Source of the DNA: Mycobacterium simulans
Lineage (GTDB): Bacteria > Actinomycetota > Actinomycetes > Mycobacteriales > Mycobacteriaceae
Assembly (NCBI RefSeq): GCF_900232995.1
Contig: NZ_OCVX01000003.1
Location: 2,884,921-2,918,368, forward strand
Length of the DNA stretch: 33,448 nt
Direction of reading: 5' to 3'
Of the stretch, positions 9,946 through 18,635 are shown piece by piece (positions within the stretch are counted from its first letter, which is position 1; each line of letters opens with the position of its first letter). Under the pieces are notes generated by a model. That model was not told the DNA's origin. It saw only the letters and a program-made list of their open reading frames with translations, and did not search any database. Both the position numbers and the translations under genes were made by a program.

Positions 9946-10677
9946 CTAGACGGGTTTGGTTGCGGTGACCTGTTTGCCCCAGTCGGACATTGTCAGCGTC
10001 ACCGAAGTGTTTGGGGTCGGGGCGATCTGGAGCTGGACGAGGTGGGAGGACCCATCCGAAGCCGTCCAGATCGTGGTCGGCACGGTCGAAATACTTTCGT
10101 CGGTGAGGCGTGACCCGGACAGCGTCGCGACGTCGTCGGCAGACGTGTCCCCGGTGATCTTGGTGGTAGCAACCCCGTTTACTTGCTGGCTGCCGACCAC
10201 CGACGCGTTCTTGAGGTTCGCCAACAGGTTGGCCAAGCCCTTGTTGGGGTCGAGGAGCACCGACACTCTGTAGATCGAGGCGCCGTTGCCGAAGTCGGTG
10301 TACGTGCCGGGTTGTCCTAGGTCGGAGTAGAGATGTCCGTCGACAAAGACGAACTTTGCTTCCTGCGGGGTATTGCCGACGAGCACGGTCGCGATTCCGG
10401 TGGCGACGGTCTGTGGTGTGTTCGAGATATCGCCCTCAAGTTTGGTCACCCGCAGGTTGGGCACATCGCCTTGCACCGCAAGGGTCAGATGCATGCCGGT
10501 GACTTTGCGCATGACATCGGTGGCCTGCTTGAGCAGCGTTGCCGCCTCGCCGCTGGTTCCGGTGGCCGTGGTGCTCGACGATTTGGCGCCCGGGCCCCCA
10601 TTGCCTGCGCAGCCGCCGATCGCGAGTACGACGGCGAGCGCAGTAGCCGCGGCGGCAACAACGGTACGAGGCTTCAT
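9946..10677 (-). CDS. lprA: LprA lipoprotein (LppX/LprG/LprA family)
   Basis: This 243-residue lipoprotein has a signal peptide ending in the lipobox Ile-Gly-Gly-Cys23, so Cys23 should be lipidated after cleavage. ATG 10677 is preferred because AAGGAG lies 6 nt upstream; the ATG at 10683 abuts that sequence. The mature part is strongly similar, from memory, to M. tuberculosis LprA, a TLR2 agonist of the LppX/LprG family. These proteins have a half-beta-barrel with a hydrophobic cavity thought to hold lipids or glycolipids in the periplasm. Conserved stretches include GMHLTLAVQGDVPNL and the C-terminal LTMSDWGKQVTATKPV. It lies 39 bp upstream of the DUF4189 start and reads in the same direction, so they may share a transcript. 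Lipid carrying by this copy is inferred from the family. Confidence 0.94.
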   Translation of the reverse strand: MKPRTVVAAAATALAVVLAIGGCAGNGGPGAKSSSTTATGTSGEAATLLKQATDVMRKVTGMHLTLAVQGDVPNLRVTKLEGDISNTPQTVATGIATVLVGNTPQEAKFVFVDGHLYSDLGQPGTYTDFGNGASIYRVSVLLDPNKGLANLLANLKNASVVGSQQVNGVATTKITGDTSADDVATLSGSRLTDESISTVPTTIWTASDGSSHLVQLQIAPTPNTSVTLTMSDWGKQVTATKPV

Positions 10678-10736
10678 CGACATCTCCTTATGTTGGCCGA
10701 CAGCTGTCTACCCCGGACACCGAGCTTAATGAGGCC

Positions 10737-10782
10737 CCAGCAGCAAACGGGGACCCCGGTAAACGGAATCCCCGCCTGCTGG
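10737..10782 (-). terminator. Hairpin after the first DUF732 gene
   Basis: Arms CCAGCAG (10737-10743) and CTGCTGG (10776-10782) pair, as do inner arms CGGGGA (10748-10753) and TCCCCG (10769-10774). The structure begins 8 nt after the DUF732 stop and precedes lprA. There is no T-tract, so it would be a mycobacterial-type non-canonical terminator or a 3' stabilising hairpin. Confidence 0.5.
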
Positions 10783-10790
10783 TGCTGCGA

Positions 10791-11123
10791 CTAGGTGAGT
10801 TGGCTGGCGTATTGCGGGCAGTAGGCCTTGGTCGCGTCAACGACGAAGGCGGCGGCCTGCTTCGTGGTCAGGTTGGTCTGGCTGAGGACCTCCTGGGCGA
10901 TTTGGCCTCCGGTCTTGCCGGTGGCCAACTCTCGGCAGACCTGGTGGCCTTGCGCAACAGCCGCTTGAGGTGAAGAGAACGTGATGCCAACGGCCTTCAT
11001 CTGGGCGATAAAGGCGTCGTCGGTGGTACTTGCCGAGGCAGTTCCGGCGGTCGCGACGGCAAGCCCGACGGCTGCGGCGCCGACGGTCGTGGTGAGTGCT
11101 GCGGTGATCCGAGATGAGAACAT
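10791..11123 (-). CDS. Secreted DUF732 protein, copy 1 (Rv1271c-like)
   Basis: The 110-residue product has a signal peptide (about 1-31, cleavage near Ala-Ser-Ala) and a mature DUF732 domain with two cysteines, Cys63 and Cys102, that probably form a disulfide. DUF732 proteins are small helical exported proteins of mycobacteria with no known function that I can state. It is a tandem copy of the neighbour at 11219-11551, with 24 differences in 110 residues by my count. The leader appears shortened: only about 22 nt separate a shared upstream element from the ATG, and no Shine-Dalgarno sequence is seen within 15 nt of the start. Translation could therefore be weak. Which copy is the ancestral one cannot be told from the window. 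Confidence 0.87.
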   Translation of the reverse strand: MFSSRITAALTTTVGAAAVGLAVATAGTASASTTDDAFIAQMKAVGITFSSPQAAVAQGHQVCRELATGKTGGQIAQEVLSQTNLTTKQAAAFVVDATKAYCPQYASQLT

Positions 11124-11145
11124 GTGGTGATCGTCAGATCTGCCC

Positions 11146-11171
11146 CTTGGCGGATTCTCAACAACTTCTTG
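11146..11171 (-). promoter_or_regulatory. Conserved upstream element of DUF732 copy 1
   Basis: This 26-base stretch matches 11613-11638, upstream of DUF732 copy 2, at 23 positions; the differences are three bases in the middle. It lies between the upstream hairpin and the start of copy 1. Since both duplicate genes keep it, it may be the promoter core or a regulator site carried along in the duplication. Confidence 0.4.
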
Positions 11172-11174
11172 GAG

Positions 11175-11205
11175 CGCGGGGATCCCGGCGGCCGGGATCC
11201 CCGCG
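11175..11205 (-). terminator. Perfect 14-bp hairpin after DUF732 copy 2
   Basis: CGCGGGGATCCCGG (11175-11188) is the exact reverse complement of 11192-11205, with a 3-nt loop. It begins 13 nt beyond the stop codon of DUF732 copy 2 and lies upstream of copy 1. A T-tract is absent. The strength of the stem makes a transcription terminator likely, which would make the two tandem copies separate transcription units. Confidence 0.65.
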
Positions 11206-11218
11206 TGTCCAGTGTTGG

Positions 11219-11551
11219 CTAGGCGAGCTGGCTTGCGTACTGGGGGCAGTAGTCCTTGGTTGCGTAGACGACGAAGTACGCGGCTTGCTTGGAGGTCAGG
11301 TTGGTCTGGCTGACGATTTCGCTGGCGATCTGGCTTCCGGTGTTGCCGGCGGCCAGCTCCTTGCAGACCTGGTGGCCTTCCTGAACGGCCGCCTGGGGTG
11401 AGGAGAAGGTGACGCCCACCGACTCCATCTGGGAGATGAAAGCCTCGTCGGCGGTGCTAGCCGACGCGGCACCGGCGGTTGCGACGGCAAGCCCGACGGC
11501 GGCAGCGCCGATGGCGGTGGTCAGAGCTGCGGTGATGCGCGGTGAGAACAT
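11219..11551 (-). CDS. Secreted DUF732 protein, copy 2 (Rv1271c-like)
   Basis: This 110-residue paralogue has the same plan as its neighbour: signal peptide to about residue 31, then a DUF732 domain with Cys63 and Cys102. It has a good ribosome binding site (AAAGGA, 8 nt from ATG 11551) and a leader of about 60 nt after the shared upstream element, so it looks better expressed than copy 1. H37Rv has a single such gene here as I recall, so the pair is a lineage-specific duplication or the reference lineage lost one. Function is unknown; extracytoplasmic location is inferred from the signal peptide. Confidence 0.88.
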   Translation of the reverse strand: MFSPRITAALTTAIGAAAVGLAVATAGAASASTADEAFISQMESVGVTFSSPQAAVQEGHQVCKELAAGNTGSQIASEIVSQTNLTSKQAAYFVVYATKDYCPQYASQLA

Positions 11552-11612
11552 TGCTGAGGTCCTTTGCTGAGGTGGTATTCCTGGCTGGGCGAGCTCAGCA
11601 TCGGGGCGGCCG

Positions 11613-11638
11613 CTTGGCGGATTCTTTATAACTTCTTG
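11613..11638 (-). promoter_or_regulatory. Conserved upstream element of DUF732 copy 2
   Basis: This is the partner of the element at 11146-11171 (23 of 26 bases identical). It lies in the 107-bp gap between the exporter stop (11659) and DUF732 copy 2, about 60 nt before the start codon. On the minus strand the centre reads TATAAA, which could serve as a -10 box, although the other copy lacks that hexamer. Confidence 0.4.
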
Positions 11639-11658
11639 ATAACGCTGCCGTACGAGTG

Positions 11659-13566
11659 CTAGGCCTGGGTCATCGCGTAGTACGCACCGCGGCGGGCAAC
11701 CAACTCGGCGTGGCTACCCTGCTCGATGATCTGACCATCCACTACCACCAGGATCCGGTCGGCGTCGCGAATCGTCGAAAGGCGGTGGGCGATAACGAAA
11801 CTCGTCCGGTCCCGGCGAAGTTCGCACATTGCTCGCTGAATGAGCAACTCGGTGCGGGTATCGACCGAGCTGGTGGCCTCGTCCAGCACCAACAGCTGCG
11901 GACGCGCAAGAAAAGCGCGGGCGATCGTGATGAGTTGCTTCTCGCCGGCGCTGACGTTGCCGCCGTCGCCGCTGATCCGTGTTTGGTAGCCGGCGGGCAG
12001 CGTATGGACAAACCGGTCGACGTAGGCTGCCTTGGCGGCTTCTGCTATCTCGTCCGCACTGGCGTCGGGGCGTCCGTAGGCGATGTTCTCCGCGATGGTC
12101 CCGTCGAACAGCCAGGTGTCTTGCAGGACCATGCCGATTCGTGATCGCAGCGAATGCCGGCTCATCGAGGCGATATCGATCCCGTCGATCAGGATTTGGC
12201 CGGAATCGACCTCGTAGAACCGCATCAGCAGGTTCACCATCGTGGTCTTGCCCGCTCCAGTCGGTCCGACGATCGCCACCGTGCTGCCGGGCTCGGCCAC
12301 CAGGGATAGGTCGCGGATCACCGGGATACCCGGGCGGTAGGCAAAGTTCACGTGCGCAAACTCAACGCGTCCGGTGAGGCGCGGGCCCTGGCCGATGGGA
12401 TGCAGGTGCTGGTCCGGGGATTCCTCCGGCTCGTCGAGCAGGTCGAATACCCGCTCAGCGCTGGCGACACCGGACTGCAGGCTGTTGTACATGCCGGCCA
12501 CTTGGCCGATTGGCTGGTTGAACTGGCGGACGTACTGGATAAATGCCTGGATGCTGCCGAGCGTGATTTGGCCGGTGGCCACCTGTAGGCCGCCGACCAC
12601 CGCGACCGCGACGTAGCCGAGGTTGCCGATGAACGTGGTAGCCGGTCCCACCAGACCGGAGAAGAGCTGAGCGCCGAAGCTGGCCTGGTAGACGTCGTCG
12701 TTGAGCCTGTGAAACTGCTCTCGCGCGGCGGCCTGGTGGCCGAAGGTCTTGACCACCGTGAACCCGCTGTAGGTCTCCTCGATGTGCGCGTTGAGGCGAC
12801 CGGTGCTGGTCCAGTGGGCCACGAACAGCCGCCGCGAGCGTTTCGTGATGGCGCGTGTAGTCAGCAGAGACACCGGCACCGTCAGCACCGTGATGAAAGC
12901 CAGCAGTGGTGAGATCGACAGCATCATCGCCAACACGGCCATCACGGTCAGGATGGCCGTCACTAGCTGGCTGATCGTCATCGACAGTGACGACTGCACG
13001 TTGTCGATGTCGTTGGTGACCCGGCTCAACAGCTCACCACGCTGTCGGGTGTCGAAGAAGGACAGTGGCAGCCGGTGCACTTTCTCCTCGACGTCGGAGC
13101 GCAGCGCGGTTATGGTCCGCTGCACTGCGAGGTTGAGCAGTCGGGCCTGTCCCCAAATCAACAGCGCCGCAACCAGATACAGCGTCAGCGCCAGACCCAG
13201 TGTGCGTGCCACCGCGTCGAAGTCGACGCCTTGGCCCGGCACCACGTTCATCCCGGACAACAGGTCGGCGAAGGCGTTGTCACCACGGGCCCGGGCCGCG
13301 GCGACCGCCTGTGCCTTGTTGATTCCGCGCGGTAGCTGTCGGCCGATCACGCCGTTGAACAACAGATCGGTGGCGTGGCCGAGGATCCGCGGAACGATGA
13401 CCCCGATCGCGGTCCCGGTGATGCCCAGTGTGATCACCGCGAGGCTCAGCCGGCGTTGCGGCGCCAGCCGTTTGACCAGGCGGGTCGCCGATCCCCAGAA
13501 GTCCCGTGACCGCACGGTTGGGTCCGGGGCCGCGCCGCGGGGCCGAACTCCCGCCGGCGCGGTCAC
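11659..13566 (-). CDS. ABC exporter subunit, catalytic half (Rv1272c-like)
   Basis: The 635-residue half-transporter has an N-terminal membrane domain (about 40-360, six helices, with an extended extracytoplasmic insert near 75-118) and a C-terminal ATPase. Walker A is 434-442, Walker B ends Asp562-Glu563, and the switch residue is His594, all canonical. The signature is VSAGE (538-542) instead of LSGGQ. The start is GTG 13566, which overlaps the stop of the upstream subunit gene (GTGA), so the two are translationally coupled; the frame is open farther upstream only as an overlap of that gene. Together they should form a heterodimer in which the active ATP site joins this subunit's Walker motifs with the partner's intact FSGGQ. 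M. tuberculosis Rv1272c/Rv1273c have been linked to lipid transport; the substrate of this pair cannot be read from the sequence. Confidence 0.93.
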   Translation of the reverse strand: MTAPAGVRPRGAAPDPTVRSRDFWGSATRLVKRLAPQRRLSLAVITLGITGTAIGVIVPRILGHATDLLFNGVIGRQLPRGINKAQAVAAARARGDNAFADLLSGMNVVPGQGVDFDAVARTLGLALTLYLVAALLIWGQARLLNLAVQRTITALRSDVEEKVHRLPLSFFDTRQRGELLSRVTNDIDNVQSSLSMTISQLVTAILTVMAVLAMMLSISPLLAFITVLTVPVSLLTTRAITKRSRRLFVAHWTSTGRLNAHIEETYSGFTVVKTFGHQAAAREQFHRLNDDVYQASFGAQLFSGLVGPATTFIGNLGYVAVAVVGGLQVATGQITLGSIQAFIQYVRQFNQPIGQVAGMYNSLQSGVASAERVFDLLDEPEESPDQHLHPIGQGPRLTGRVEFAHVNFAYRPGIPVIRDLSLVAEPGSTVAIVGPTGAGKTTMVNLLMRFYEVDSGQILIDGIDIASMSRHSLRSRIGMVLQDTWLFDGTIAENIAYGRPDASADEIAEAAKAAYVDRFVHTLPAGYQTRISGDGGNVSAGEKQLITIARAFLARPQLLVLDEATSSVDTRTELLIQRAMCELRRDRTSFVIAHRLSTIRDADRILVVVDGQIIEQGSHAELVARRGAYYAMTQA

Positions 13567-15311
13567 CGCGCGCCCTCGACTTCGGCGCTCACGGACTGCG
13601 AGGCGGCGAATTCCGCATAGGTCGCGCAGTCGGCCAGCAGAGCTTCGTGGGTGCCGGCACCGACGAGCTTTCCGTTGTCGACGACGATAATCTGGTCGGC
13701 CTGCGCTGCAGTCGAAATTCGTTGTGTGACAACGATGATGGTGGCTTCCCTTGCGGTGTCGCGCAGCGATGCGCGCACCCGGGAGTCGGTGTGCACGTCC
13801 AGGGCGGAGAACGCGTCGTCGAACAGATAGATGGCTGGTCGGCGGATGACTGCCCGGGCGATCGCCAGCCGCTGGCGCTGGCCGCCGGAGAAGTTGACGC
13901 CACCCTGCGCGACAGGCATCGCCAGCCCGTGCGGACGTACGAATTCTTCTGCGGCGGCGACCCGCAGCGCTGCCCACATCTGTTCGTCCGTAACCGCCTG
14001 CTCTGGGGCAGCGCCGTAGCGCAGGTTGTCCGCGACCGTGCCGGAGAAGAGGTGACCGCGTTGGGGCACCAGCCCGATCGCCGACCACAGTCGCTCGGTG
14101 TGGTAGTCGCGCACGTCAACACCGTCGACTAGAACGGCGCCGTCGGTGACGTCGTAGAGCCGGCAGATCAGCGACACCAGAGTCGACTTACCGGAACCGG
14201 TGCTGCCCACGATCGCGGTGGTGGTGCCGGGCAACGCGGTCAGCGAGATGTCTTGTAGCACTGGGCAGTCGGCGCCGGGATAGGTGAATGTCACACGGTG
14301 CAAGCGCACTACGCCCGTGATTCCGTTTGGCGGGAACTTCGGGTTCACCGGATTGGCGACAGCGGTGCGGGTGGCGAGCACTTCGGTGATGCGTTCGGCG
14401 CACACGGACGCTCGCGGCAGCACGACCAGCGTCATCGTTGCCATCAAAACCGCCATGAGGATCTGGGCGAAATACGACAGGAAGGCGCTCAACGAGCCGA
14501 CCTGCATTTGGCCATTGTCGATGCGCAGGCCGCCGAACCAGATCACCGCGACGCTGGACATGTTGATGGTCAGGGTGGTCACCGGCAGCATCAGCGCTTG
14601 GTAATTGCCCGCGCCCAGTGCCGTGTTCGACAACGCGGCATTGGCTCGAGCGAACCTGTCACGCTCGAAACTTTCGCGGGTGAACGCGCGGACCACTCGC
14701 ACACCGGACAACTGGTCGCGCATCACCCGGTTGATGCCGTCGATCAGGGCTTGCATGCGGCGAAACAGCGGCAGCATGCGCGTCATGATCAGATAGTTGG
14801 CTACCGCCAAGATGGGCACGCTGACCAGCAGCAGCCACGTCAGCGCGGCTTCTTGATGGATTGCCATGATGATGCCGCCAACGCACATGATCGGTGCGGT
14901 GACCAGCACGTTGGCCGTCACTTGAACCAGGAACACGATTTGGCGGACGTCGTTGGTGCTGCGGGTCAACAACGTCGGCGCGCCGAATCGGGCTGTTTCG
15001 GATTCCGAGAAGGTGATGATGTGTTCGAACATTGCCGCGCGCAGGTCCCGGCCGAAACCCGTCCCCGTTCGTGAGCCGAAGAAGATGGCGCCCAGGGCGC
15101 ACAGCACCTGCAAGCCGGTGACCACCAGCATCACCATGCCCAGCCGAACAATCGTGGCGGTGTCACCCTTGGAAATGCCGTCGTCGATGATCGCGGCGTT
15201 GACCGTGGGCAGGTACAGCGAAGCCAGGGTGCTGATCAGCTGCAGGACCATCAGCACCGCGACCAGCCGGCGGTACGGCCGGATGTACTGGCGCAGCAGT
15301 GCCAGGAGCAT
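13563..15311 (-). CDS. ABC exporter subunit, degenerate-site half (Rv1273c-like)
   Basis: The 582-residue half-transporter starts at ATG 15311, which matches the length and N-terminus of Rv1273c as I recall (MLLALLRQ...); the frame is open to 15491, but the extension is not membrane-like. The membrane domain is about 15-310. In the ATPase, Walker A is 369-377 and the signature FSGGQ is 474-478. The residue after the Walker B Asp498 is Asp499 rather than the catalytic Glu, and the switch position is Gln530 rather than His. This half therefore contributes a degenerate ATP site, the pattern of asymmetric heterodimeric exporters. It is the first gene of the pair and overlaps the second by 4 bases. 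No clear ribosome binding site is visible. lprB is divergent, with 152 bp between. Confidence 0.93.
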   Translation of the reverse strand: MLLALLRQYIRPYRRLVAVLMVLQLISTLASLYLPTVNAAIIDDGISKGDTATIVRLGMVMLVVTGLQVLCALGAIFFGSRTGTGFGRDLRAAMFEHIITFSESETARFGAPTLLTRSTNDVRQIVFLVQVTANVLVTAPIMCVGGIIMAIHQEAALTWLLLVSVPILAVANYLIMTRMLPLFRRMQALIDGINRVMRDQLSGVRVVRAFTRESFERDRFARANAALSNTALGAGNYQALMLPVTTLTINMSSVAVIWFGGLRIDNGQMQVGSLSAFLSYFAQILMAVLMATMTLVVLPRASVCAERITEVLATRTAVANPVNPKFPPNGITGVVRLHRVTFTYPGADCPVLQDISLTALPGTTTAIVGSTGSGKSTLVSLICRLYDVTDGAVLVDGVDVRDYHTERLWSAIGLVPQRGHLFSGTVADNLRYGAAPEQAVTDEQMWAALRVAAAEEFVRPHGLAMPVAQGGVNFSGGQRQRLAIARAVIRRPAIYLFDDAFSALDVHTDSRVRASLRDTAREATIIVVTQRISTAAQADQIIVVDNGKLVGAGTHEALLADCATYAEFAASQSVSAEVEGAR

Positions 15312-15463
15312 TGGGTAACTGTCGCACAGTGGTTGGGCATCCGTGCCGCGTCCACCGGTAACCCCGAAATGCCTGATCAGGTGGCGTGTCGGTGGTTGAC
15401 CCGCAGGGCTGCCCCTACACTGCATCGTGTGGAACAGCAGCAGCCTCAGAATCCGGGTGTGCG

Positions 15464-16021
15464 GTGCGGCGTAATTTGACAGCGCTGGCATTGGCAGTGT
15501 CGGCCTTGATGGCTTTGAGCCCGACGCTTGCCGGGTGCTCGAATTCGGGCGATAGCAAACCGGGCGCGACGGTACCGTCGACGCCGGGGGGTTCAGAGGG
15601 CAAACACGGTCCCTTCTTCCCGCAATGCGGGGGAGTCAGCGATCAAACGGTCGCGGAGCAGACCAGGATTGGCGGGCTGATCAACACCGCCAAGAATTCG
15701 GTGGGCTGCCAATGGCTCGCGGGCGGCGGTATCTCGGGCCCGCACTTCTCCTTCTCCTGGTACCGCGGCAGCCCGATCGGGCGGGAACGCAAGACCGAGG
15801 AGCTGTCGCGAGCTAGCGTCGAGGACATAAATATCAGCGGCCACAGCGGTTTCATCGCCATCGGTAACGAGCCCAGCCTGGGAGACTCGCTTTGTGAGGT
15901 TGGAATTCAATTCCAGGATGACTTCATTGAATGGTCGGTGAGCTTTAGTCAGAAGCCATTTCCGCCGCCTTGCGACATCGCCAAAGAACTGACCCGTCAG
16001 TCGATTGCGAATTCGAAATGA
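15464..16021 (+). CDS. lprB: LprB lipoprotein
   Basis: The 185-residue lipoprotein starts at GTG 15464, giving the same length as M. tuberculosis LprB; the frame is open to 15386, but the added residues precede the basic start of the signal peptide. The signal peptide ends in Leu-Ala-Gly-Cys25. The mature domain belongs to the DUF3558 type, with cysteines near the middle and C-terminus in the order expected for that family. Function is not established. It is divergent from the ABC exporter pair and overlaps lprC by ATGA, so lprB and lprC are translationally coupled and probably act together in the envelope. Confidence 0.93.
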   Translation: MRRNLTALALAVSALMALSPTLAGCSNSGDSKPGATVPSTPGGSEGKHGPFFPQCGGVSDQTVAEQTRIGGLINTAKNSVGCQWLAGGGISGPHFSFSWYRGSPIGRERKTEELSRASVEDINISGHSGFIAIGNEPSLGDSLCEVGIQFQDDFIEWSVSFSQKPFPPPCDIAKELTRQSIANSK

Positions 16022-16560
16022 GCGGGTGGATGCGTGGTGTCGCGGCGGTCCTCGCCGTGCTGGTCGTGCTCACCGGTTGTACGCGATCGGTTGGCGGAAC
16101 CGCCATTAAGGCGGGTGGGGGCGGCGTTCCGCGCAACGACAATTCCGAAAGGCAGTATCCGAACCTGCTCAAGGAATGCGAGGTCCTGACCACCGACATC
16201 CTTGCCAAGACCGTGGGTGCCGATCCGCTCGACATCCAGAGCACGTTCGTCGGCGCGATCTGCCGGTGGCAGGCGGCCAACCCGGCCGGCCTGATCGACA
16301 TCACTCGATTCTGGTTCGAGCAAGGCAGCCTGAGCAACGAACGCAAAGTCGCTGAGGGCCTGAAGTACCAGATTGAGAACCGCTCGATTCAGGGCATTGA
16401 CTCGATTGTGATGCGCACGGGCGATCCCAACGGCTCGTGCGGCGTCGCCAGCGACGCGGCGGGCGTGGTCGGCTGGTGGGTCAACCCGCAGGCGCCCGGT
16501 ATCGATGCCTGTGGGCAGGCGATCAAACTGATGGAGCTGACGCTGGCCACCAACGCCTAA
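16018..16560 (+). CDS. lprC: LprC lipoprotein
   Basis: The 180-residue lipoprotein starts at ATG 16018, overlapping the lprB stop as ATGA; the length equals that recalled for M. tuberculosis LprC. A signal peptide ends in Leu-Thr-Gly-Cys21. The mature domain is again of the DUF3558 type and is highly conserved in the middle (for example VGADPLDIQSTFVGAICRW). Its 3' end overlaps the convergent SixA-type gene by 4 bases, so there is no room for a terminator between them. A role in the cell envelope is inferred from lipidation; no biochemical function is known to me. Confidence 0.93.
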   Translation: MSGWMRGVAAVLAVLVVLTGCTRSVGGTAIKAGGGGVPRNDNSERQYPNLLKECEVLTTDILAKTVGADPLDIQSTFVGAICRWQAANPAGLIDITRFWFEQGSLSNERKVAEGLKYQIENRSIQGIDSIVMRTGDPNGSCGVASDAAGVVGWWVNPQAPGIDACGQAIKLMELTLATNA

Positions 16561-17066
16561 TCCCGCGGGACGTGGAATCCGACGAGCGCCGCGCCGCCCG
16601 GTTCGAGATCTCTCCAGCGACCGGGGACGTGTAACACGGCGATCGCCGACGTCGGGAACTTGTCCGCAACGCGGTCGACGGCATCGGCATCGGTGCCGCG
16701 GGCGCCGGCCAGGATGATCGCGACGGACGACGTTGTCGGCTCGTGTCCGACCACGAGCAGTGTGGTGACGTCATCGCCTGCCCGGTTGATCTCCTCGATC
16801 ACCGTGCCTGGGGCTGCGTCGTAGAGCCGCTCGGCGTAGTGCACCGGGGCATCGATGCCGGTGCGCGCCAGGGTCTCCCGTGCGCGGGTCGCTGTCGAAC
16901 ACAGCACTCCGTCGATAGTCGGCAGGTTGGCGCGCAACCATTCCCCGGCCAGCCCTGCTTCGCGAATACCTCGTGGCGCTAACGGCCGGTCGTGATCGGC
17001 AACCCCGTCCGGGTAGGCCGACTTCCCGTGCCGCATCAGCACTAGGTTTCGGTGCTGCTCATTCAT
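16557..17066 (-). CDS. SixA-type histidine phosphatase (Rv1276c-like)
   Basis: The 169-residue protein belongs to the histidine phosphatase (phosphoglycerate-mutase-like) superfamily. The catalytic Arg12-His13-Gly14 lies in the motif LMRHGKSAYP, and the second catalytic histidine is His108 in VVGHEPTT. The conserved PLAPRG and CSTATRARET segments are those of SixA-like small phosphatases, which remove phosphate from phosphohistidine in HPt domains in E. coli. Its substrate here is unknown. The start may be ATG 17066 or the in-frame GTG 17075; neither has a strong ribosome binding site. It overlaps lprC tail to tail and lies close to the 3' end of the 13E12 gene (17088). Confidence 0.9.
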   Translation of the reverse strand: MNEQHRNLVLMRHGKSAYPDGVADHDRPLAPRGIREAGLAGEWLRANLPTIDGVLCSTATRARETLARTGIDAPVHYAERLYDAAPGTVIEEINRAGDDVTTLLVVGHEPTTSSVAIILAGARGTDADAVDRVADKFPTSAIAVLHVPGRWRDLEPGGAALVGFHVPRD

Positions 17067-17087
17067 CGCACTCACGTTAGTGGAGCG

Positions 17088-18457
17088 CTACGCGGCGTCA
17101 TCATCGTCATCTCCGTCGCACAGCAGTTTTTCTGGGTGATGAAACGTGTTCACGCGGGGTTGCCCGTAATCGAGATGCGGCGGGGGAATCCACTCGGTGT
17201 CGCCCTTGGCATTCTTGCGGGTGATGAAGCCGCCTTCCTCGACGAGTCGGTTGTCGGGTCCGCACGCCAGGGTTAGGTCGTCGATGTCGGTGCGATGCGT
17301 GGTTGCCCAGCCGCTGACGTGGTGGACCTGGGTCCAGTAGCCGGGCACGTCGCACCCCGGCTTGGTGCAGCCACGATCCTTGGCCAACAACACAATTCGC
17401 TGAGCGGGTGAAGCCAGCCGTTTGGCGTGATACAACCCCAGGGCCTTGCCCTTGTGGAAAATCGCCAGATAGTGGCTGGCGGGGCTGGCCAGCCGGATTA
17501 CATCGGACATGGGCAACAAGGTGCCCCCGGCGGTCAGCCCGCGCCCGGCGCCGGCTTCCAGCTCCTTGAGTGTGGTGGTCACGATGATCGTCGTCGGTAA
17601 CCCGTTGTGCTGACCCAGGTTTCCCGAGGCGAGCAGGCTCCGCAGTCCGGCGAGCAGGCCGTCATGGTTCCGTTGGGCTTCTGACCGTGTGTCACGGCGC
17701 ACCGCCTCCTGGGGCGGCTGCCCGTCGATCACCGGCGCCTCATCATCTGGGTTGCACATGCCCGGCGCGGCCAGCTTGGCCAGTGCGGCTTCCAGGGTGG
17801 CCCGCAGCTCCGGAGTGATCAAGCCGCTGATTCGCGACATGCCGTCGAACTCCTGGTTGCCCAGGACGATCCCACGCCGCCGAGCCCGGTCCTCGTCGGA
17901 GTAATTGCCGTCGGGGTTGAGACAGTCCATCAACACCTTGGCGTACTTGGCCAACTCGTCGGGCCGATACCCGGCCGCCTTGCCGGCCAGGTCGCTTCGG
18001 CCGCCTCCCGGGTGAATAGGTCCACCGCGTCGGGCAGCTGTTTGAAGAACCGGCGGATCTCTTTGACATGCCCGTCGCCGACCAGGCCGTCGCGTTGGGC
18101 TGCGGCGGTGGTGGCAAGCTGGGCCGGCAGCGGCTCGCCGGTCAACGCTCGACGCGGCCCCAAGTCCTCGGCTTCGGCGATGCGCCGGTGAGCGTCCTTC
18201 TTGGTGATCCGCAGCCGATTGGCCAGCGCCGACCCCAGCTTGCCACCCAGCTCGGTTTCGCTGGCCTGCTCGGCGAGCTGATTGATTAGTGCGTGCCCGG
18301 GTACTCGCAGCCGCCGAGCCGCTCGTTCTAGGCGATCCAACGCCCGCAACCGCTCCGGAGTCGTCAACGCGTCGAACGTCAACTCGCACAGCCGGTCCAG
18401 ATCGGCATCGAGCGCGTCGAAGACCTCGACGATCTCCTCACGCGTGCCCGAACTCAT
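17088..18457 (-). pseudogene. Frameshifted 13E12-family DUF222/HNH protein
   Basis: Two overlapping reading frames make up one gene of about 456 codons. The N-terminal DUF222 part reads from ATG 18457 to about 17995. The rest reads in another frame from about 17990 to the stop at 17088. Adding one base near 17990-17997 joins them as ...[17 protein letters not shown]. The C-terminus has an HNH-type nuclease motif: [12 protein letters not shown], then QVHHVSGWA, a [13 protein letters not shown] block and a final Asn-Arg-Leu. 13E12 proteins are a multicopy mycobacterial family, and one member region is known to hold the phiRv1 phage attachment site. It ends in an Asp-rich tail. The gene is a pseudogene, or the missing base is a sequencing error; the rest of the frame is undamaged, so decay would be recent. 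Confidence 0.85.
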
Positions 18458-18635
18458 GTCGAAACGCTACCTCGGACCTCCGACAAGAATGACCTGCCGA
18501 CCGCTGCTGCGGCGCTGACCGTCACTGTCGGGGCATCCGAGATCGCCTTGGCGATCAGGCTGCTGCGTCACGCTGCCTCACACCCGTAATTCCGATCAGC
18601 GCCGGCGCTGTGCGTCGCCGTGGCACACTCGCTTC
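18458..18635. other. Divergent intergenic region, 13E12 gene and SDR
   Basis: This 178-bp gap separates two divergently read genes and should hold both promoters. I see no strong hairpin, repeat or ribosome binding site. The SDR start follows without a Shine-Dalgarno sequence, so its transcript could be leaderless. Confidence 0.3.

Noticed and set aside
13567..14088. Upstream extension of the exporter subunit frame
   Set aside because: The extra residues are Arg/Gly/Ser-rich shadow of the preceding subunit gene; the GTGA overlap at 13566 is the natural start.
17088..18457. Insertion sequence or transposase
   Set aside because: The protein is DUF222 with HNH, not a transposase, and there are no terminal inverted repeats.
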